Shown here piece after piece: positions 1 through 30,102 of a DNA stretch of 64,000 nucleotides. The notes beneath the pieces were generated by a model. The model worked only from the letters and a program-made list of their open reading frames with translations. It was not told the origin of the DNA and ran no database searches. A program made the position numbers and the translations under genes. The first letter of the stretch is position 1. Each line of letters starts with the position of its first letter. The DNA is from Ptychodera flava (taxonomy: Eukaryota; Hemichordata; Enteropneusta; Ptychoderidae), in assembly GCF_041260155.1 (NCBI RefSeq), contig NC_091934.1:45726842-45790841 (forward strand), read 5' to 3'.

Positions 1-473
1 GGAAGAGTTAAAAAGTAGTTGGGTAGTTGCAAGTATTTGTATTGTAAGATATGCAGTTGACATGAAGCATTTCAGGAACATAAAAAGTTGATCACTTACA
101 GTTTCCATACTATTGAAATTTATGCTGTGAATCTATTTTCAACTTTTTTTGCAATTTCTATGAATATTTTATGCCCTGACATAAATTTTGAGGGAAAAGA
201 ACTGGCTTCAGTGCAGCAACTATTGACAATCACTGAAAATATGTCGATGAAACTTTTATATATGGACCATTGCTGTAATTTTTGATATTTTCAAATACTT
301 CATGTAATACTGTTAGAAAACAAGTAGTTACGCAGACTTATCTATAAAGTATGTTGAAATACCAAGTACTAGCCCTGCCAACAAAGTGCATGGTGTAAAG
401 TTTGTAATGTTATTGACCAATGAATTTTTGTACACAATAGATTACAGTTGTCATTACACATATTATCATACAG

Positions 474-637
474 GCTGTGTTGATAAGTTAATAAAGGCAT
501 TTCAATGTGTTTTGAGTAGGCCAGAAACAACAGAATTTGGAAAAAAAATGATGGAAAATAAAACAAAAGTTTCAGCTAATGGAGATTTGCAATCAACAAA
601 ATTGCCTATCGATAGAAAAGTAATTGTGACGCCATAA
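474..637 (+). CDS. Terminal coding exon of an unrecognised gene entering from the left
   Basis: A splice acceptor (ATTATCATACAG) ends at 473. From there an open frame runs 54 codons to TAA at 635-637; the first two bases complete a codon begun upstream. The peptide reads CVDKLIKAFQCVLSRPETTE, then GKKMMENKTKVSANGD and a short tail ending RKVIVTP. The first third could be an amphipathic helix; the rest is Lys/Ser/Thr-rich and probably disordered, as protein C-termini often are. I do not recognise the family. No second exon could be assigned in bases 1-470, although an open stretch at 199-285 (KELASVQQLLTITENMSMKL) could belong to the same gene. PDE6D starts about 1.2 kb downstream on the same strand. 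Confidence 0.5.
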
Positions 638-639
638 TC

Positions 640-1803
640 GATAAAGGTAAGAGATCACTGTCGATGACATTTAGCTGTGCAACCTTGTGCATTTGGAAAC
701 ATCAATCTGTACAGTACAATTATGAAAACCCTTACGACCTGCTGCTTAGTAGAAATGTGGAAGAATAATACTAAATAGACGGTCTGTGAATTAGCACTAA
801 TTATGATTGGTATGTGACGATTATCGTCGTATTTTTTCAGGTTTAGTAGCCATTTGATGTACACAATTATCTTAATCCGAGATCCGAGGTACAGGGTTGA
901 AGGACGCTGGACAGCCTCGTCGACGCAAGGGGGCGAGCACCAAAATTGGCACATCGACTCTCTACTTGCTCTTTCGAGTTGATTTCAGCAATTAAAGATA
1001 TTTTACCGTTTAGAATATGATGTAATATCATAGTCACTTAGTTTCCCTGGATTTTTACTTCCACGAGTGATATGGCCTTTGCCCATTGCCAAAGTATCAA
1101 AGTTCGTCGAGGTAAGGCCCACAGGCTGTGAACTCTGTATCTCATATGGCAATGTAAATAAATTTCATAATCTTTTGTATAAAGTCAAACTCTTTCGGGA
1201 TTTGCGCTACAGTATTCACACAATTGTTACGTGGGAGTGAGATAAACCAAAACTCTCCTTGGTAGTTTCCACGTACCCGCCTTTTCGCTGTATCTGGAGT
1301 TAAATACGCCTGTGTTCATCTGCTTATCGTTCGAGTCATGTTGATCACAGTCGACTTCCGGATTTAGAACATTCCCCACAATGCACCTGAAAACGTCATC
1401 CCTGAACTGTGAACGCCTTGCTCAGTTTCTAAACAATGTCTTCTGGCGCGTACAACAAACTAGTAAAGCAAAAAGTCAAAGGTGGAAATTTTCATTTTAA
1501 AATAGGTGAAACGCAAATTTTAAATTATTTTTATTATCTTCTTAATATTAAATGCAAAACTTTGCCCAATTTTAGGTTTTATACATATTTGATTTAATGC
1601 GGAGTGATATACCAGGTTACCAGACTAGACAAGCACTACACGCGCCATCTTGAATATTCAGGTGTATGACAAACGCCTCGTAACCTGTCTGTTATTTTAT
1701 TCAACGGTACAGAGGAAACCATTTACAACGTCGGCAAACTGAGAAGCGGCTGTGTGTTATATCCACGACATTTTAGCTGCACGTCGTCAAAGCAGGCAAG
1801 AAA
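640..1803 (+). promoter_or_regulatory. Intergenic CpG-richer stretch, likely PDE6D promoter and 5' UTR
   Basis: Between the upstream gene's stop and the PDE6D ATG the sequence is visibly richer in CpG than its surroundings, especially 870-960 and 1070-1480, as at many animal promoters. A GCCATCTTG motif at 1644-1652, about 150 bases before the PDE6D ATG, is the reverse complement of the YY1 core. AATAAA at 1157-1162 could serve the upstream gene as a poly(A) signal. No TATA box stands out near the ATG. Open reading frames here are short and lack supported splice sites. Confidence 0.4.
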
Positions 1804-19092
<17,289 letters not shown>

Positions 19093-20737
19093 CCATGGTA
19101 ATAGCTCTAGTGCAATAGACAGTCTTTTACAGCTCGGAGCATTTTGCTTTGCAGCCTTTTACTTCGGCCTTCTATCAATGTGTGATAATGTCAACTGATC
19201 AGATTTCATCTTTTCAATGTCAAAGATGATTGTGCATTTTTATGCATACTGTTAACCTACCTGTTCAAATACAAGATGACCATTGGAAAATGATCGTACC
19301 AGTTTTAAATGATGTTGCGGGAAATGAGAAATCTCTCGTTCATTATTCTGAAAAATACAATAGGACATGAAGCAGATCATCAAACCAGTTTGTACCAGAT
19401 CATCAAACCAGTTTGTACCAGATCATCAAACCAGTTTGTACCAGATCAAATGTAGAATTATGACCCTGTAAGAATGCTGCTTTCTTGCATCAAGTAGTTA
19501 GGTTTAACCTTGGAATTTTCTTGTCACAACTCTTAGATTTTGACTCAAAAAATAGAGAAACACTGCAATCAATCAGACAAGAATTGAAATATTTGTAAAC
19601 TATATGAAGGAAAATGCCTAACCTACTTGGTTTTGATACATGTGAAACTGTTTAAACTATAGCACTGATCACGGATGTAGCTTTGTAACTAAATTTCGAA
19701 ATGGCTTCACGATATCTGCTGCTTTGGACAAAATTTGTCTCTGTGTACCTGTGTTTATTACTGCAGCTTGTGGTCAGACCCTTTGACGTAGTTTTTAGTT
19801 TTACAGTGGTAATATCATTGGTACCCAAATACCAATTCACACTTCTGTAATTTCTGAAAGTCATGTGGATATTTTCAGACAAATATTTATTTTTGCATAC
19901 TGAAAATGGAACTCTGTTGTCATTACAAATCAGCCCTATTGATCATACTCTCTGTAAATTGAGTAATGTCTATGCCTGTATCTAGCTAATATATTTATAT
20001 TTTATTCTCAAGAATGATGAAAACAATTTGTAAGTCTGATACAAATGTAGGATTGGAATTCTTAAGGGAATTATTGTAGTCTACAAATATTTGTAAGTGA
20101 TTTGAAAAACATGAATCAGACAATACCAGTAAGGGTGTTTTGCATTTAAATGACTAGTTTGATCAAAGGAAATTTCACTCAGCTTCAGTACCACAAAAAT
20201 TTCTCAGTTTGAAATATTACCAGGAAAATCTACTAGTTTGCACAATCACAATATTCTGTAATTAGTCTAAAGATATTTTTTAAGAAAAGGGTGTAAAAAA
20301 AGAAAAAAATCTGTCACTGTTTGTAAGTGTAATGTTTGAACATCATCAAACTTCACCAAATCTAATTATAACAAAATACAGTGTTGGTAACATAACCATA
20401 ACCATAAGATTTGTGTATTGTCGAGTAAAAACAATAAATTTGTGAGTATCCTCTTGGTTTTAGAAAGGCTGTACCACAGGCAGTTTGGATTGAACCTTCT
20501 AACCATTGTCTTGATTTGACGTCCTGAAAACACCACTGTAATTTGTGTTACCTTGCAAAATGCTTTCTATGTACACTTCTATAGATCATAATATATAATT
20601 GTTATGTGGCAATACCTATACCTTGTCATTAATACCTACCAAGCCAATCGCGATGTCTCTTACAGTTTATACAATGGCATACCAGTGGAATCATTTGTTC
20701 ACTAAGGAAGAGAATTGTATGAAACACAAAAGTATCA
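19093..20737. other. PDE6D 3' flank
   Basis: Probable 3' UTR and flank. AATAAA at 20433-20438 is the first good poly(A) signal I noticed, which would imply a long UTR; a nearer variant signal is possible. A 23-bp tandem repeat (unit CAGATCATCAAACCAGTTTG plus TAC) lies at 19373-19447, with 3.3 perfect copies. No gene seen. Confidence 0.5.
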
Positions 20738-20961
20738 TTAACCCTTTGAGTGCCAAAGTCAACTTTTGTCGCCTATATAAAATTTACCCCAGTCAAATTT
20801 TTCCAGATTTTTTCCAAAATTTTGATGAAAACTTGTAGACAATGAAATGTGATGTCCGTTTGGTCCAAAATAATAAAAAAAATTACAGAAAAATTCAGAA
20901 AAATTGTGAAAATGTTGCACTAAAATTTTGGTGGGAAAAATTACAGCACTCAGAGGGTTAA
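20738..20961. mobile_element. Intact family A TTAA MITE, 224 bp
   Basis: TTAACCCTTTGAGTGCCAAA at 20738 and CACTCAGAGGGTTAA ending at 20961 are inverted termini with TTAA at each side. The interior has inverted AAAATTTTGATGAAAAC-type and AAAATTTTGGTGGGAAAA-type segments. It is the reference copy for the split copies at 13041 and 16972, the copy at 62257-62499, and a 3'-truncated copy at 43143-43362. Confidence 0.85.
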
Positions 20962-22127
20962 TTGATACTTCAAATTGCCTCAGTAAAAGGCCTTTAGTGA
21001 AAGGAGAAGTATTCCAAATATGTCAAGTACACCATGTCAAAGGTGAGAGATATGCGGATGTTGTTTGATGGTGTTTTTATTTTATGAACAATTACTGTAG
21101 GTATTGTTGCTGTTGGCAGGTTGGAGCAAAATTTGTATATATTATGTATAGTATTTCTACAAGCGAAAAAAGTATAGACAGTCATTGATGGAAGAAAAAA
21201 ACAGATAAGAGAATCAGCTTTTGTTATCTCTAGTAGAAGTTGTAAATTTTGTATCAATGTTTGTAGAAACAAAAAAGCTGGTTTTCAAAACATTTTAAAA
21301 CATTAAATTTTGCTGGATTGGCCAGATGAAACTGTGTAAGTTCTAAGGAATCGTCAGATATGTCCAACTCTTTTATCAACCTTATAATCTCCAGTGACAT
21401 ATTTATTTTGTAACTCCTTGATTTAGTTGTATAATTTCATTTTTCTAAAATTAACAAAACAAACCTTTAAGATTCTCTTCATTTACTTTCCTGGTAGCAA
21501 AATTGAATAAGAAATTGTAAATTTTTCTTACTGAGTTCTGAGAGTTTGTTTCACCACTGTTGAGACATGGACATTGTGCTGATTTTTCTAGAGTAACCAA
21601 GCACCAATCTTTTCACCTGTACAATTTGATAAAAAAATATCATCCTCAGGCCATGTGACCATTCCACACAATGGGAAGTATAAAGTCAATGAATTTTAGA
21701 ATATTCAAATTGTTTGATAGCAGTACCATCATTACGTAGTTGAACCAATCCTAGTAAATGCAGAATTCACTTGGTCATTCTCAGAAGGGACAGTAATTAG
21801 TATGATAGCAGTGCTAATGTATAAGAGACTGGGTTCCCAGAGAAGTGTAGGAAAAGTTAAATTTTCTGCAAATGACAGACTTCACAAAAAATTGGGGGAT
21901 TGGGGTGAGTCACTTAAAAATAAGGGGATTTGGTTAGCAAGTCACACAACTGGTTTTTATTGAAACTATTAAAGGCTACTCAGTCATTTAAATTGCGTGA
22001 ATCTTAGACAGCTGTGTAGATATTTTTGCAATTGACAATTTTACAGTGAATTCACTGATAATGTAATCTATGCTTTAAAAGAATACCACTGTCATCAAAG
22101 GTTGGATGGATTATGTACAAGTATGCA
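20962..22127. other. Intergenic, no gene seen
   Basis: AT-rich and mostly single-copy by eye. Nothing further recognised. Confidence 0.4.
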
Positions 22128-22355
22128 TTAACCCTTGTCCTTCCAGTGTCTGTCAGAGTCAGTAAAAAGTAGTATTGAGTCAAAACCTGTATGATGTTTT
22201 CACCTACTTGGCAGTGTATGTTATAGGGACCAGTGGATTAAGTCTGTAAAATATTTTGTACAGTATCTGTTTTCATTGGCCTTTAAATGTTCCAGTTTTT
22301 GGTGAAATGCAATGCATGGGACCTGCGTTGCTTCACTTGGCAGGATAATGGTTAA
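22128..22355. mobile_element. TTAA-flanked MITE (family C), 228 bp
   Basis: TTAACCCTTGTCCTTCCAGT at 22128 and CTTGGCAGGATAATGGTTAA ending at 22355. The right tip shares CTTGGCAGGAT with the subterminal motif of the 6508-8177 piggyBac-like element, so it may be a short derivative of that family. Confidence 0.65.
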
Positions 22356-22550
22356 AGGTATACAGTCACCTGTAATCTAAATATGCCCATATATGGTCAA
22401 AGGGGCATTCCTTGGTACGAGTATTCAAAATACCCATGTGAGGGCGCTGTTTTTAAAAAGTGGCCACCCGCTTAAAATCTGTGATTGGTTAGATTTTCTC
22501 TTTCCATGGTAACTGTGGCAAAATTGGAACAGGTGACAGTACACCTTTAA
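22352..22550. mobile_element. TTAA-flanked MITE (family D), 199 bp, sharing a TTAA with its neighbour
   Basis: The left tip, TTAAAGGTATACAGTCACCT, and right tip, ACAGGTGACAGTACACCTTT then AA, are inverted repeats (20 of 22 bases). The left TTAA (22352-22355) is also the right TTAA of the family C element. Confidence 0.75.
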
Positions 22551-24109
22551 TGTTCCCACCAAACTCAATTTTACCGAGAGACATGAAACTTGATTTCGCC
22601 ATTTTGGAAATGTGGTAGAGTGCCTCGTCGTTTTCTACTGCATGGTTTGACTTATTCATGAGGAAATAAGGGTGAAACAGTTGAGCTATAGACACTCATC
22701 AAAGTTCACCTGCACACCATGTGACTTTCAAAACTAGTCAAAATCTTTTTACAAGTGTCCTGTTTTAAAAACCGAATCCCTCCATTGATTTTTGTGTATT
22801 TACATTACATAGTCCATATGAAGTATTTTCTTTATGTAAATGAAGTTTTATGCAGTGTTAACAGCAGTCACAGTATCCATGAAAAGTTTACACACAGCTT
22901 TCTCCCTGCGTGGTTCCTCATTAAAGAGTTTGTTTCAAAATATCATTATCTGTACAAATTTGTTGAAAGGTATTGAATGGTAAGATTTAATTATTTGAGC
23001 ATGGACGCTGATAAAACTTACACCATGTTTGGTGTGTTTCTTTAAGGATTAATTCAAATTATGGACCTGTAGACGCTTATGTAATCCCACTTCAGAATAT
23101 GAATATGGCAGTGACGGGAACCTGGCTTCCACCGCGCTTCGGCCCCACCCCATTGTTTTCAATGGAGAGGCTGGGCCTTCATACTGGGCTTTGGGGGTGA
23201 AAGGGCGACTGTACTTATTGCTGTACTAACGGTACTTCAAATACCATACTGAACAAAAGGGAACCCATATATCCAGGCAGAAGTTTAACTGAATAGCATT
23301 TAGATTTGCTGTTCTAACCTTTTCAATTCTGTAAAGCAGTGAATGATTATTTCTCCAAACCATGGCTGTCATTTGGTGCCAATGAGTTGTATTAGTTACA
23401 AAGACAAATGTTCTTGTCTTTTGTATAATGGAAAAGTTTCAGTGCATAGTAGAGCATAGGCTAGATTATTATCACTTGCGGTCATTTGTCAATTGCCTCG
23501 ACATATCCGGTACAAATAACTTGATTCTGTCAAATCCATTCTGAATTTTGTTTGTGAAATCAAGTTTAATTTTATTCAATCACTTTAGTGATCTGATCCT
23601 GATTTCATTCACCACACAGCATCATAGAATTATACCATTCTTTTGGTTTTTCTCCATCAAGTGATTATTTTTTCCTTTCTGAGAGATCGTTTTAGGACTA
23701 ATAAAGTTATTTTGTAAACTTTCAAGTTTTTGTCTGTGTCATACTTGTCATTTTGTACAGCTACTTTGATACAACAGTGATTAGTCAGTGTTTTTGTTTG
23801 GCATTCTGGCAAGTATTACAAAGTCAAAGGTTCCCAAAGCAAAAGTTATTTACAGGATCACCCTGTCACAGAGCAACAGGAATGTACATGTGTTACCAAA
23901 TAATTTTGCCAGAATTCTGTAACTTCAGTAATAACATTGATGTCGACCAATGAACAGAGTAATGTATTACCATTTGCTACTTATATTCTCCCTGGCTCTG
24001 TCGCTCAAAAAACTTATTTCTCAGTATGGGTCTCTCACAAAAATGAGAAACATTTTCTAGTTTTGGCATGTCATCAAGGCATGTGGTTCCATGTTAGAGG
24101 AATTTAGGA
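22551..24109. other. Intergenic, convergent region
   Basis: Mostly unremarkable AT-rich DNA. A degenerate family B copy lies at 23126-23210 (CACCCCATTGTTTTCAATGG core, ending TTTGGGGGTGAAAGGG). No exon with good splice sites recognised. Confidence 0.4.
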
Positions 24110-24600
24110 AGTACGTACCTTAAATAGAAAGATTTAAACTTTAGCTCCAACTTTACACCAGAAAAATTTTTATACCAATCACTTTCCAATTCAGGAAATT
24201 TCAAACCCATCTCAAATTTAGGAAATTTTAAACCAATTTAAAATTCTGGAAATTTTAAGCCAATCACTTTCAAATTTAGGAAATTTTAAACCAATCATCT
24301 TCAAATTCAGGAAATTTTAAACCCAAACACTTTCAAAGTCAAGAATCGACCTCTTGGTCACCATACAAATTTTAAACAGAGGCAAAAATTACCAACAATT
24401 TACTATGTAAAATTCAAAATGGCCACCTCATCCATGGTAAGTATGGGGGAAATTGAATTTTTGATTTTCAAGAAATCAAGATAGAAGAAACTTCCTTACT
24501 CCACAAGCTTAACAGTGAATCCATTCCATGTAAAATATCGGCAAAAGATTGTGAAAAATTGAGAGTGACCGTGTCTAAATATGTACCCAAGTCACATTCT
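24110..24600 (-). repeat. R330-family copy with an internally amplified segment
   Basis: On the minus strand this matches the R330 family (TTGGTCACCATACAAATTTT, AAAATGGCCACCTCATCC). At 24170-24330 a unit of about 32-35 bp based on AATTTAGGAAATTTTAAACC is repeated about five times with divergence, an expansion not seen in the other copies. Related but weaker similarity continues to about 25300. Confidence 0.5.
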
Positions 24601-25721
24601 AACTTCAACAGACAATAGGGATCTTTTAAAACATTTGGAAAATTGTGTCTATTGAATAAGTGAAAATGCCGCAAATTCTGAATACACAAATGCTTGAAAT
24701 TGAGCCCCAAGTCTTTGAAAAGATGTAGTTCTTATTCAAATCTGCCAATTTTTTCAGCATACCAGCCGTCTCCATCATAATTCTGAGGATGAAAGATTTT
24801 TTTAAAAGTTCTGATGCATCTGCTTTTATTTCCATTAAATAAAAATTGTACAGGCAAGTTTATACAAAGGTATTTAGCCTTGTAAGTTGTAAAAACCTTA
24901 AAATGATACTTTATACCCTGGCCATCCCTTGCTGAAGGCAATTCAAACTACTTTTTGATAAATGAAGAAAAAATAGAATAGCAGTTGTCAGGCAAATTTT
25001 GGTACCAAATTATCACATACAAACTGATGTTTGAAATTCGAAATGGCTGCTATATTCTGTGTTCAGCCTCTACAAGGAAAACTAAAATTTAGATATTTAC
25101 ATAAAATACATCAGTTACTCTTCCCTTGGTAACCATGCATACAAAAGCTTGTGAAAACTTGTCTCCTACACAAGCTTGAGACCAGCCTTGAATGTAAGAT
25201 TTGGCAAGGCTGAAAATGTCCTTGAGATGTACTCTGTCTTAATTTGTTTGCATTCCATTGATACCTTTTCCAAATTATCTCCACCGAGCGATCAGTGAAC
25301 AACAGTCTTGATTACCAAGAATTACATTAAAGCTCTTTGGTACATAATTGAAATAATAATTCCATCACCTGTTCTTCATGTAACTTTACGTTCTGTACAT
25401 CTGTGTTGTGAATTGAAATTCAACAATTAAAATGTCAATTTGAATGTTAATATTACTTAAATTTCCTCATATTGGCAATTGTTATCAATTCTCTGTTGAG
25501 GTGAGGACAATCTGTTAGCGAAAAAACCCCAAAATCGTAGTGCGCAGACAGTGATCATCTCATTCCAGGGAACTGATTTCAGTCTGACTGACAGAGCACT
25601 AGAGGCAGTTTGAAAATTTGTATTTTTGTTGGTAAGACCATGGATTGGATGAGATGACATATTGTGCAGTCCTTGAGCAATGTGTGTTTGTTGATAGGAA
25701 CAGGATCTTTGTGATTCTAGG

Positions 25722-25778
25722 TCACCAGATATCGCCATGGTCACCAGATATCGCCATGGTCACCAGATATCGCCATGG
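25722..25778 (+). repeat. 19-bp tandem repeat, 3 perfect copies
   Basis: TCACCAGATATCGCCATGG is repeated three times without mismatch. Confidence 0.9.
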
Positions 25779-25866
25779 TGCCTTGTGCACTACTTGGGGT
25801 GTTACATACAATAGTGTGTCTGTTCAGTGTAAAATATTGTTGTATCTTTTAGCAATAAAGCACGCT

Positions 25867-25977
25867 CAATGACAGTATACCACAAGATTTGACCAGTTCG
25901 AGACATATATGCGCGAGTGAGAGCGAGTGCATATATGAAGTGAACTGGTCAAAATCGAGTGGTATACCGTCGCTGAG
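25867..25977. mobile_element. Palindromic MITE, about 110 bp
   Basis: The arms are inverted: CAGTATACCACAAGATTTGA and a GACCAGTTC stretch at the left, GAACTGGTCAAAATCGAGTG and GTATACCG at the right. A CATATATGC pair sits inside and a GAGTGAGAGCGAGTG loop lies at the centre. AT-rich DNA flanks it. Confidence 0.65.
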
Positions 25978-27110
25978 TTATTACTATTATATCATAATAG
26001 TATATTGAAATTCTGGCGTGGAACGTCAAAAACGGATTTTTACTCAACCTTTAATAGAGCTCATGCGTATGCCAGCCATGGTATGTCGCCAATATACCAC
26101 TGTTCTTTTAGCGTCTCGACCAATTAGATCGCTGTATTTGCACCATCAATATACTGGTATGATAATACGTGATACAGACTTTGCATCTGGTGTAATATTG
26201 AGATATTGCATGTTTGAGGATTTAATGTTCTATGACTGGGACTACATCTTTGTTGTTGAAGTTAATCAGATATAGCCATCATTCATACCCAGTGTAATAC
26301 ATGACTTTTTTACATCATGGCCCATGTATTTCATGTGTTACACTGGCTTTATCAAGTTTTTAATATGTCATTTACTGAAATTTGCTTAGCATAGTTAGGT
26401 CCTACCATTATTCTGATGGCCGAAAAATATTTGGAAATGCTTTTCCCTTGTTATGAAATTTAGAATATGCAAACTCTACTGACAGATAGCACCAAGGTTG
26501 ACCCTTGGAGGGTATGATACCTTCCACACCTGTTGTCTTGAAATTCCCGGTCATATCATAATTATCATATTATGACTGCATTCCAGGTGTGCATCCACTA
26601 AACACTGACACAAAGGGTAGAGACTGTACTGGGTTTCACATTTTTAATTCATAAAAATTCCAAACAAACACTTAACTTTCTTCACAGCAATAATATTTGA
26701 GACTTAAGGAAATCAAATCAATATGACAATGCAAAGTCTATGCATGACATGTATGCTGACATACACATGTCCTGGACTATTCCATTATTTCAGTTCTTGA
26801 AAAATATCTACAAGAGGGTTTTTAACTTTTTTCGCAGCATTTTTAGATATACAAAACTACAACTGCATTTGATGGAATATCTTTTACCCATAGCAAGGAA
26901 ATCAGAAATGACAATATCATTATTTTGGAAAATAATTTTTGTCTATACTAAATGCCACTAGAATGTCTATGTTGGACAATTTGAGAAAACAGAATTTAAT
27001 GGCAAGTGGTGGGTTCCCTTCACTTTATGCAGTATTCAGATAACCTCAACTGTCATGTGACATTTTGACCTTTGATATCTGCAAAATCAAACCCCCTAGC
27101 TTAGTATAAT
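25978..27110. other. NDUFB5 3' flank
   Basis: AT-rich. It includes a hairpin at 26290-26345 (CAGTGTAATACATGA against TCATGTGTTACACTG). The minus-strand AATAAA overlapping the NDUFB5 stop at about 27110-27115 is probably too close to act as its poly(A) signal. Confidence 0.4.
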
Positions 27111-30102
27111 TTATTTTGTTTCATAAATTTTTGGTTCTGGAGTTGGGTAGTAGTACCAATGACCATCACCTCGCTGTCTCATCAACCTTCGAACCTGCTT
27201 TTCTTGTTCCCTGCAAGAGAAAATGGCAAGTCTATGATAATGAAAGAATAGTGAGAAACGCACTTGAAGGGAAAACTGTCAGACATAATAATGGTTGTAA
27301 CTATCGTCACAGTAATGTGCCTACAGTTACAGAAATGCTGCTATGGCTACAGCATAATCACCATGGTAGCAGAATGCTACAAAAGTAACAGTTAGGTAGT
27401 CAAGGTAACAGTGACATTGCCATAGTATCAGAAATGTTACCATAGCACTGTTGCCATAGTAACCATTATGATGTAAAGTGGCAGACCATATACACACAAA
27501 CATAACAGCTGGAAGAAATGTGATAATTAAGTAGTTGATTAAGATAGTACACACCTCTAAATTGAAAGACTTTAACTTTTGCTCAAACTGTCCTCAATGA
27601 AACTTGGAACAATTTCCTTCCAAAGTCAAGAATAAAAACTTTTGGTCACCATGCAAATTCTTGTATCAGACAATTTACTGAATTTGACACTAAAAATGGT
27701 TGCCATCCCTGTTTTAACTTGGTGTAAAAGGTCAGATTTTCAATTTTCATAAAAATAAAAAAGAGAAAAAATTTGTTGACTCAATGAGCCTCAAAATCAG
27801 TCCACAAAAGCTGTAAAACCAGTTTTGTAAGAAATTGAGAGTCTGAATATCTTTCCCCAAGGCGCACTTCACTTGAAATTTGCTGGGATGTTCCCTACCT
27901 CAAAGTTTTCTTTTCCATTTCAATGTCTAAGAAATCCATCATCTTTTCATAGTCCTTCTGTGGATTTCCAGTGATGTATTTAGCAATCCACCTTGTTATG
28001 GGATGCTGAAATGAAACAGAATGACTACATTGTGACCTTGTCAATCAAATTTATGATCAGAAGTCACAATATCATTGATATTCTATTGCCACTGTATACA
28101 GGAACTTAAAAGTTTTAGTTTCTCAGTTTTATGAATCAATGGTGGCAAGAATATTCAATGTGTTGTGTCATCAAGTTTGTATAGGTACATTTTAAGCTGA
28201 CCATAAAGGGAATGTATCTGATATCTAACAAGTTAACAAAATTGTTCTGCAGCAATTGAATCAGAAAGCGTAATTCTTGTATAAGCTGTTAGCCATACTG
28301 AACTGATATAAGAAAACCCAAGTACCATGGTCACTTTCACTTTATTATTACAAAAATAATCAACAAGTCTTGCTACATATGTGAGTTTGTATTTCCACAG
28401 AAACCTTGTATCTTACCTGATGATACTCCCAATGTTTTGGTTCGTAATCTTCTGGTGTCTCTGCAAATTCTGCTTCACCTACAAAATCAATGTCGTAATA
28501 AGTGTGACTCAATGAAAAATGCAGGGTGAAAATTGCCCACTGGCTCGACGGTCAGGATAGGAGTGCGGAGTTGCACTTTACAGTAAACTATAAGTGTCTA
28601 GCATCAAAAAGCAAGTAAAACATGTATGGCTTGTCTTGAGAAGAGCAGACGAACATAGACCACTAGATGATGAGTTTGTATCCTGCAAGAGTCAACCTCT
28701 AAGTAGCAGGACTCAAATAACTAAGTGGAAATTTGCTAAGTCTTAACCATTTCCATAATTAACCTCCCCCCACCCCCCACATTATCCTCTCTAGAGGTCC
28801 AGCTAAGCTGCTTTATCATAGAAAAACAATGGGATTGGTTCAAACCATGGCGCTGAAAGGGTTAATGTACAGGTAGCCTGATGTAGATCTTACACACTCT
28901 TTTAGAACAATATTTTCTGCAAAAACAGAACACTCGTTTGTAACAACTCTCTTCAGTTTGTTTTTACACAAGTTTGAATGACTTCATCTTACCTATGAAG
29001 ATATTGATGTAAGTTATGACAATAGCTGATGGTACTGCCGTGAGTAGAACATAGTGTTTCTAGAGAAAAACACATATAAATAAATAAGAAACAAATAAAT
29101 AAAGTAAAAGTCCAATATATTGTAAGTACATCTTACTGTAAAGGCTATCTCTTGCATGGATATCAAAGTGAATGGCATAACAACTGTACAGCTGTTAAAC
29201 AATTTTGATGTGATTTCATTAGTATTTACTGTCACAACTATTTTAGGTGACTGACTTGAGTGCTGCTACATACATGTTCACAGCTAAGAATTTAACTACT
29301 TATTCATACCAATAATGTCACTTCCAGTGTGTTTGCATGACTTCACAGCTAATATCAGAGCTTTACCTATGCCTTGGTACTTGCAGAAAAAATAAATTTC
29401 TCTGATTCAGAGCCCTACCACTCTCTTGATTGTGTTATGTTGCCTTGTTGGGAGTGGGATCACAACATAATGGATGGAGTGGCAGAATGTCAGGTCACAG
29501 ACAGGTCAAGAAGACAGAAATGGAATACTTACAAATAAATCTAGAAACCTTCTGTCCGAATATTTCGAAGGTCTGATGGTGAATTTTGGTTTGTTGTATG
29601 GTCCACCAGCCATCTGCCGTGTTATGATGGATCCTGACAAAATATTGAGGAAGAAAAACTAGTGAACAGGAGATAAAAGTGTGTGCATCATATACAATTT
29701 ACAGTACTATTATACGTGTTTCGATAGTGTTCTTTTGAGTTTGGCCACACCATCAGCGACGAGAGTTCAGAATTTACTCGTAAATATCTAAGCATCAGAT
29801 GACATTGCATCAACACATACAGGAAACTACAGTACAAGCAGATAGTGGCAACTACCTTCTTCATTACACCGAAAGGCGAAACGACCGACGAGCGCAACTA
29901 AATGCAATGTTGGAGTGTGTTCAAATAAACTACACGTTGCAACTTCAAATTCGCGATCTACACGTTCCTTGAGTCAAGTATATCGCTATACATTACCTAT
30001 GGTTCCCTTTGGTGTCTGTTGAAGCAATACATTACACCGATGAAGCGGTGTTCCGAGGCGATACAGCTGCATGACCCTCGAGCCTGCTCCGGTCGCCGCC
30101 AT
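27111..30102 (-). CDS. NDUFB5: NDUFB5 (complex I SGDH subunit), complete, 6 exons
   Basis: Exons in gene order: 30102-29997, 29633-29533, 29059-28993, 28478-28417, 28005-27899, 27210-27111. This is 543 nt, 180 aa (human 189), and all phases agree. Residues 1-35 (MAATGAGSRVMQLYRLGTPL, then HRCNVLLQQ) are Arg-rich and lack acids, as expected of a mitochondrial presequence. Residues 36-69 hold the conserved FTIRPSKYSDRRFLDLF. Residues 70-91 (HYVLLTAVPSAIVITYINIF) form the single membrane helix. Then come GEAEFAETPEDYEPKHWEYH, HPITRWIAKYITGNPQKDYE and the family signature RGDGHWYYY near the C-terminus. Known role: accessory subunit of the membrane arm of respiratory complex I in the inner mitochondrial membrane. 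The gene is convergent with PDE6D. Confidence 0.96.
27546..27870 (-). repeat. R330-family copy in the NDUFB5 last intron
   Basis: On the minus strand it matches the 5035-5358 copy, including the TTGCATGGTGACCAAAAG stretch and the GAGGTGTGTACTA end. It lies between exons 5 and 6 of NDUFB5. Confidence 0.6.

Noticed and set aside
24732-24782. A minus-strand NYDGDGWYAEKIGRFE-stop frame preceded by a CTCAG acceptor, resembling the NDUFB5 C-terminus
   Set aside because: The true terminal exon is 27210-27111 (RGDGHWYYY), which fits in phase and sequence. This one is out of phase with exon 5 and lies in repeat-like DNA.
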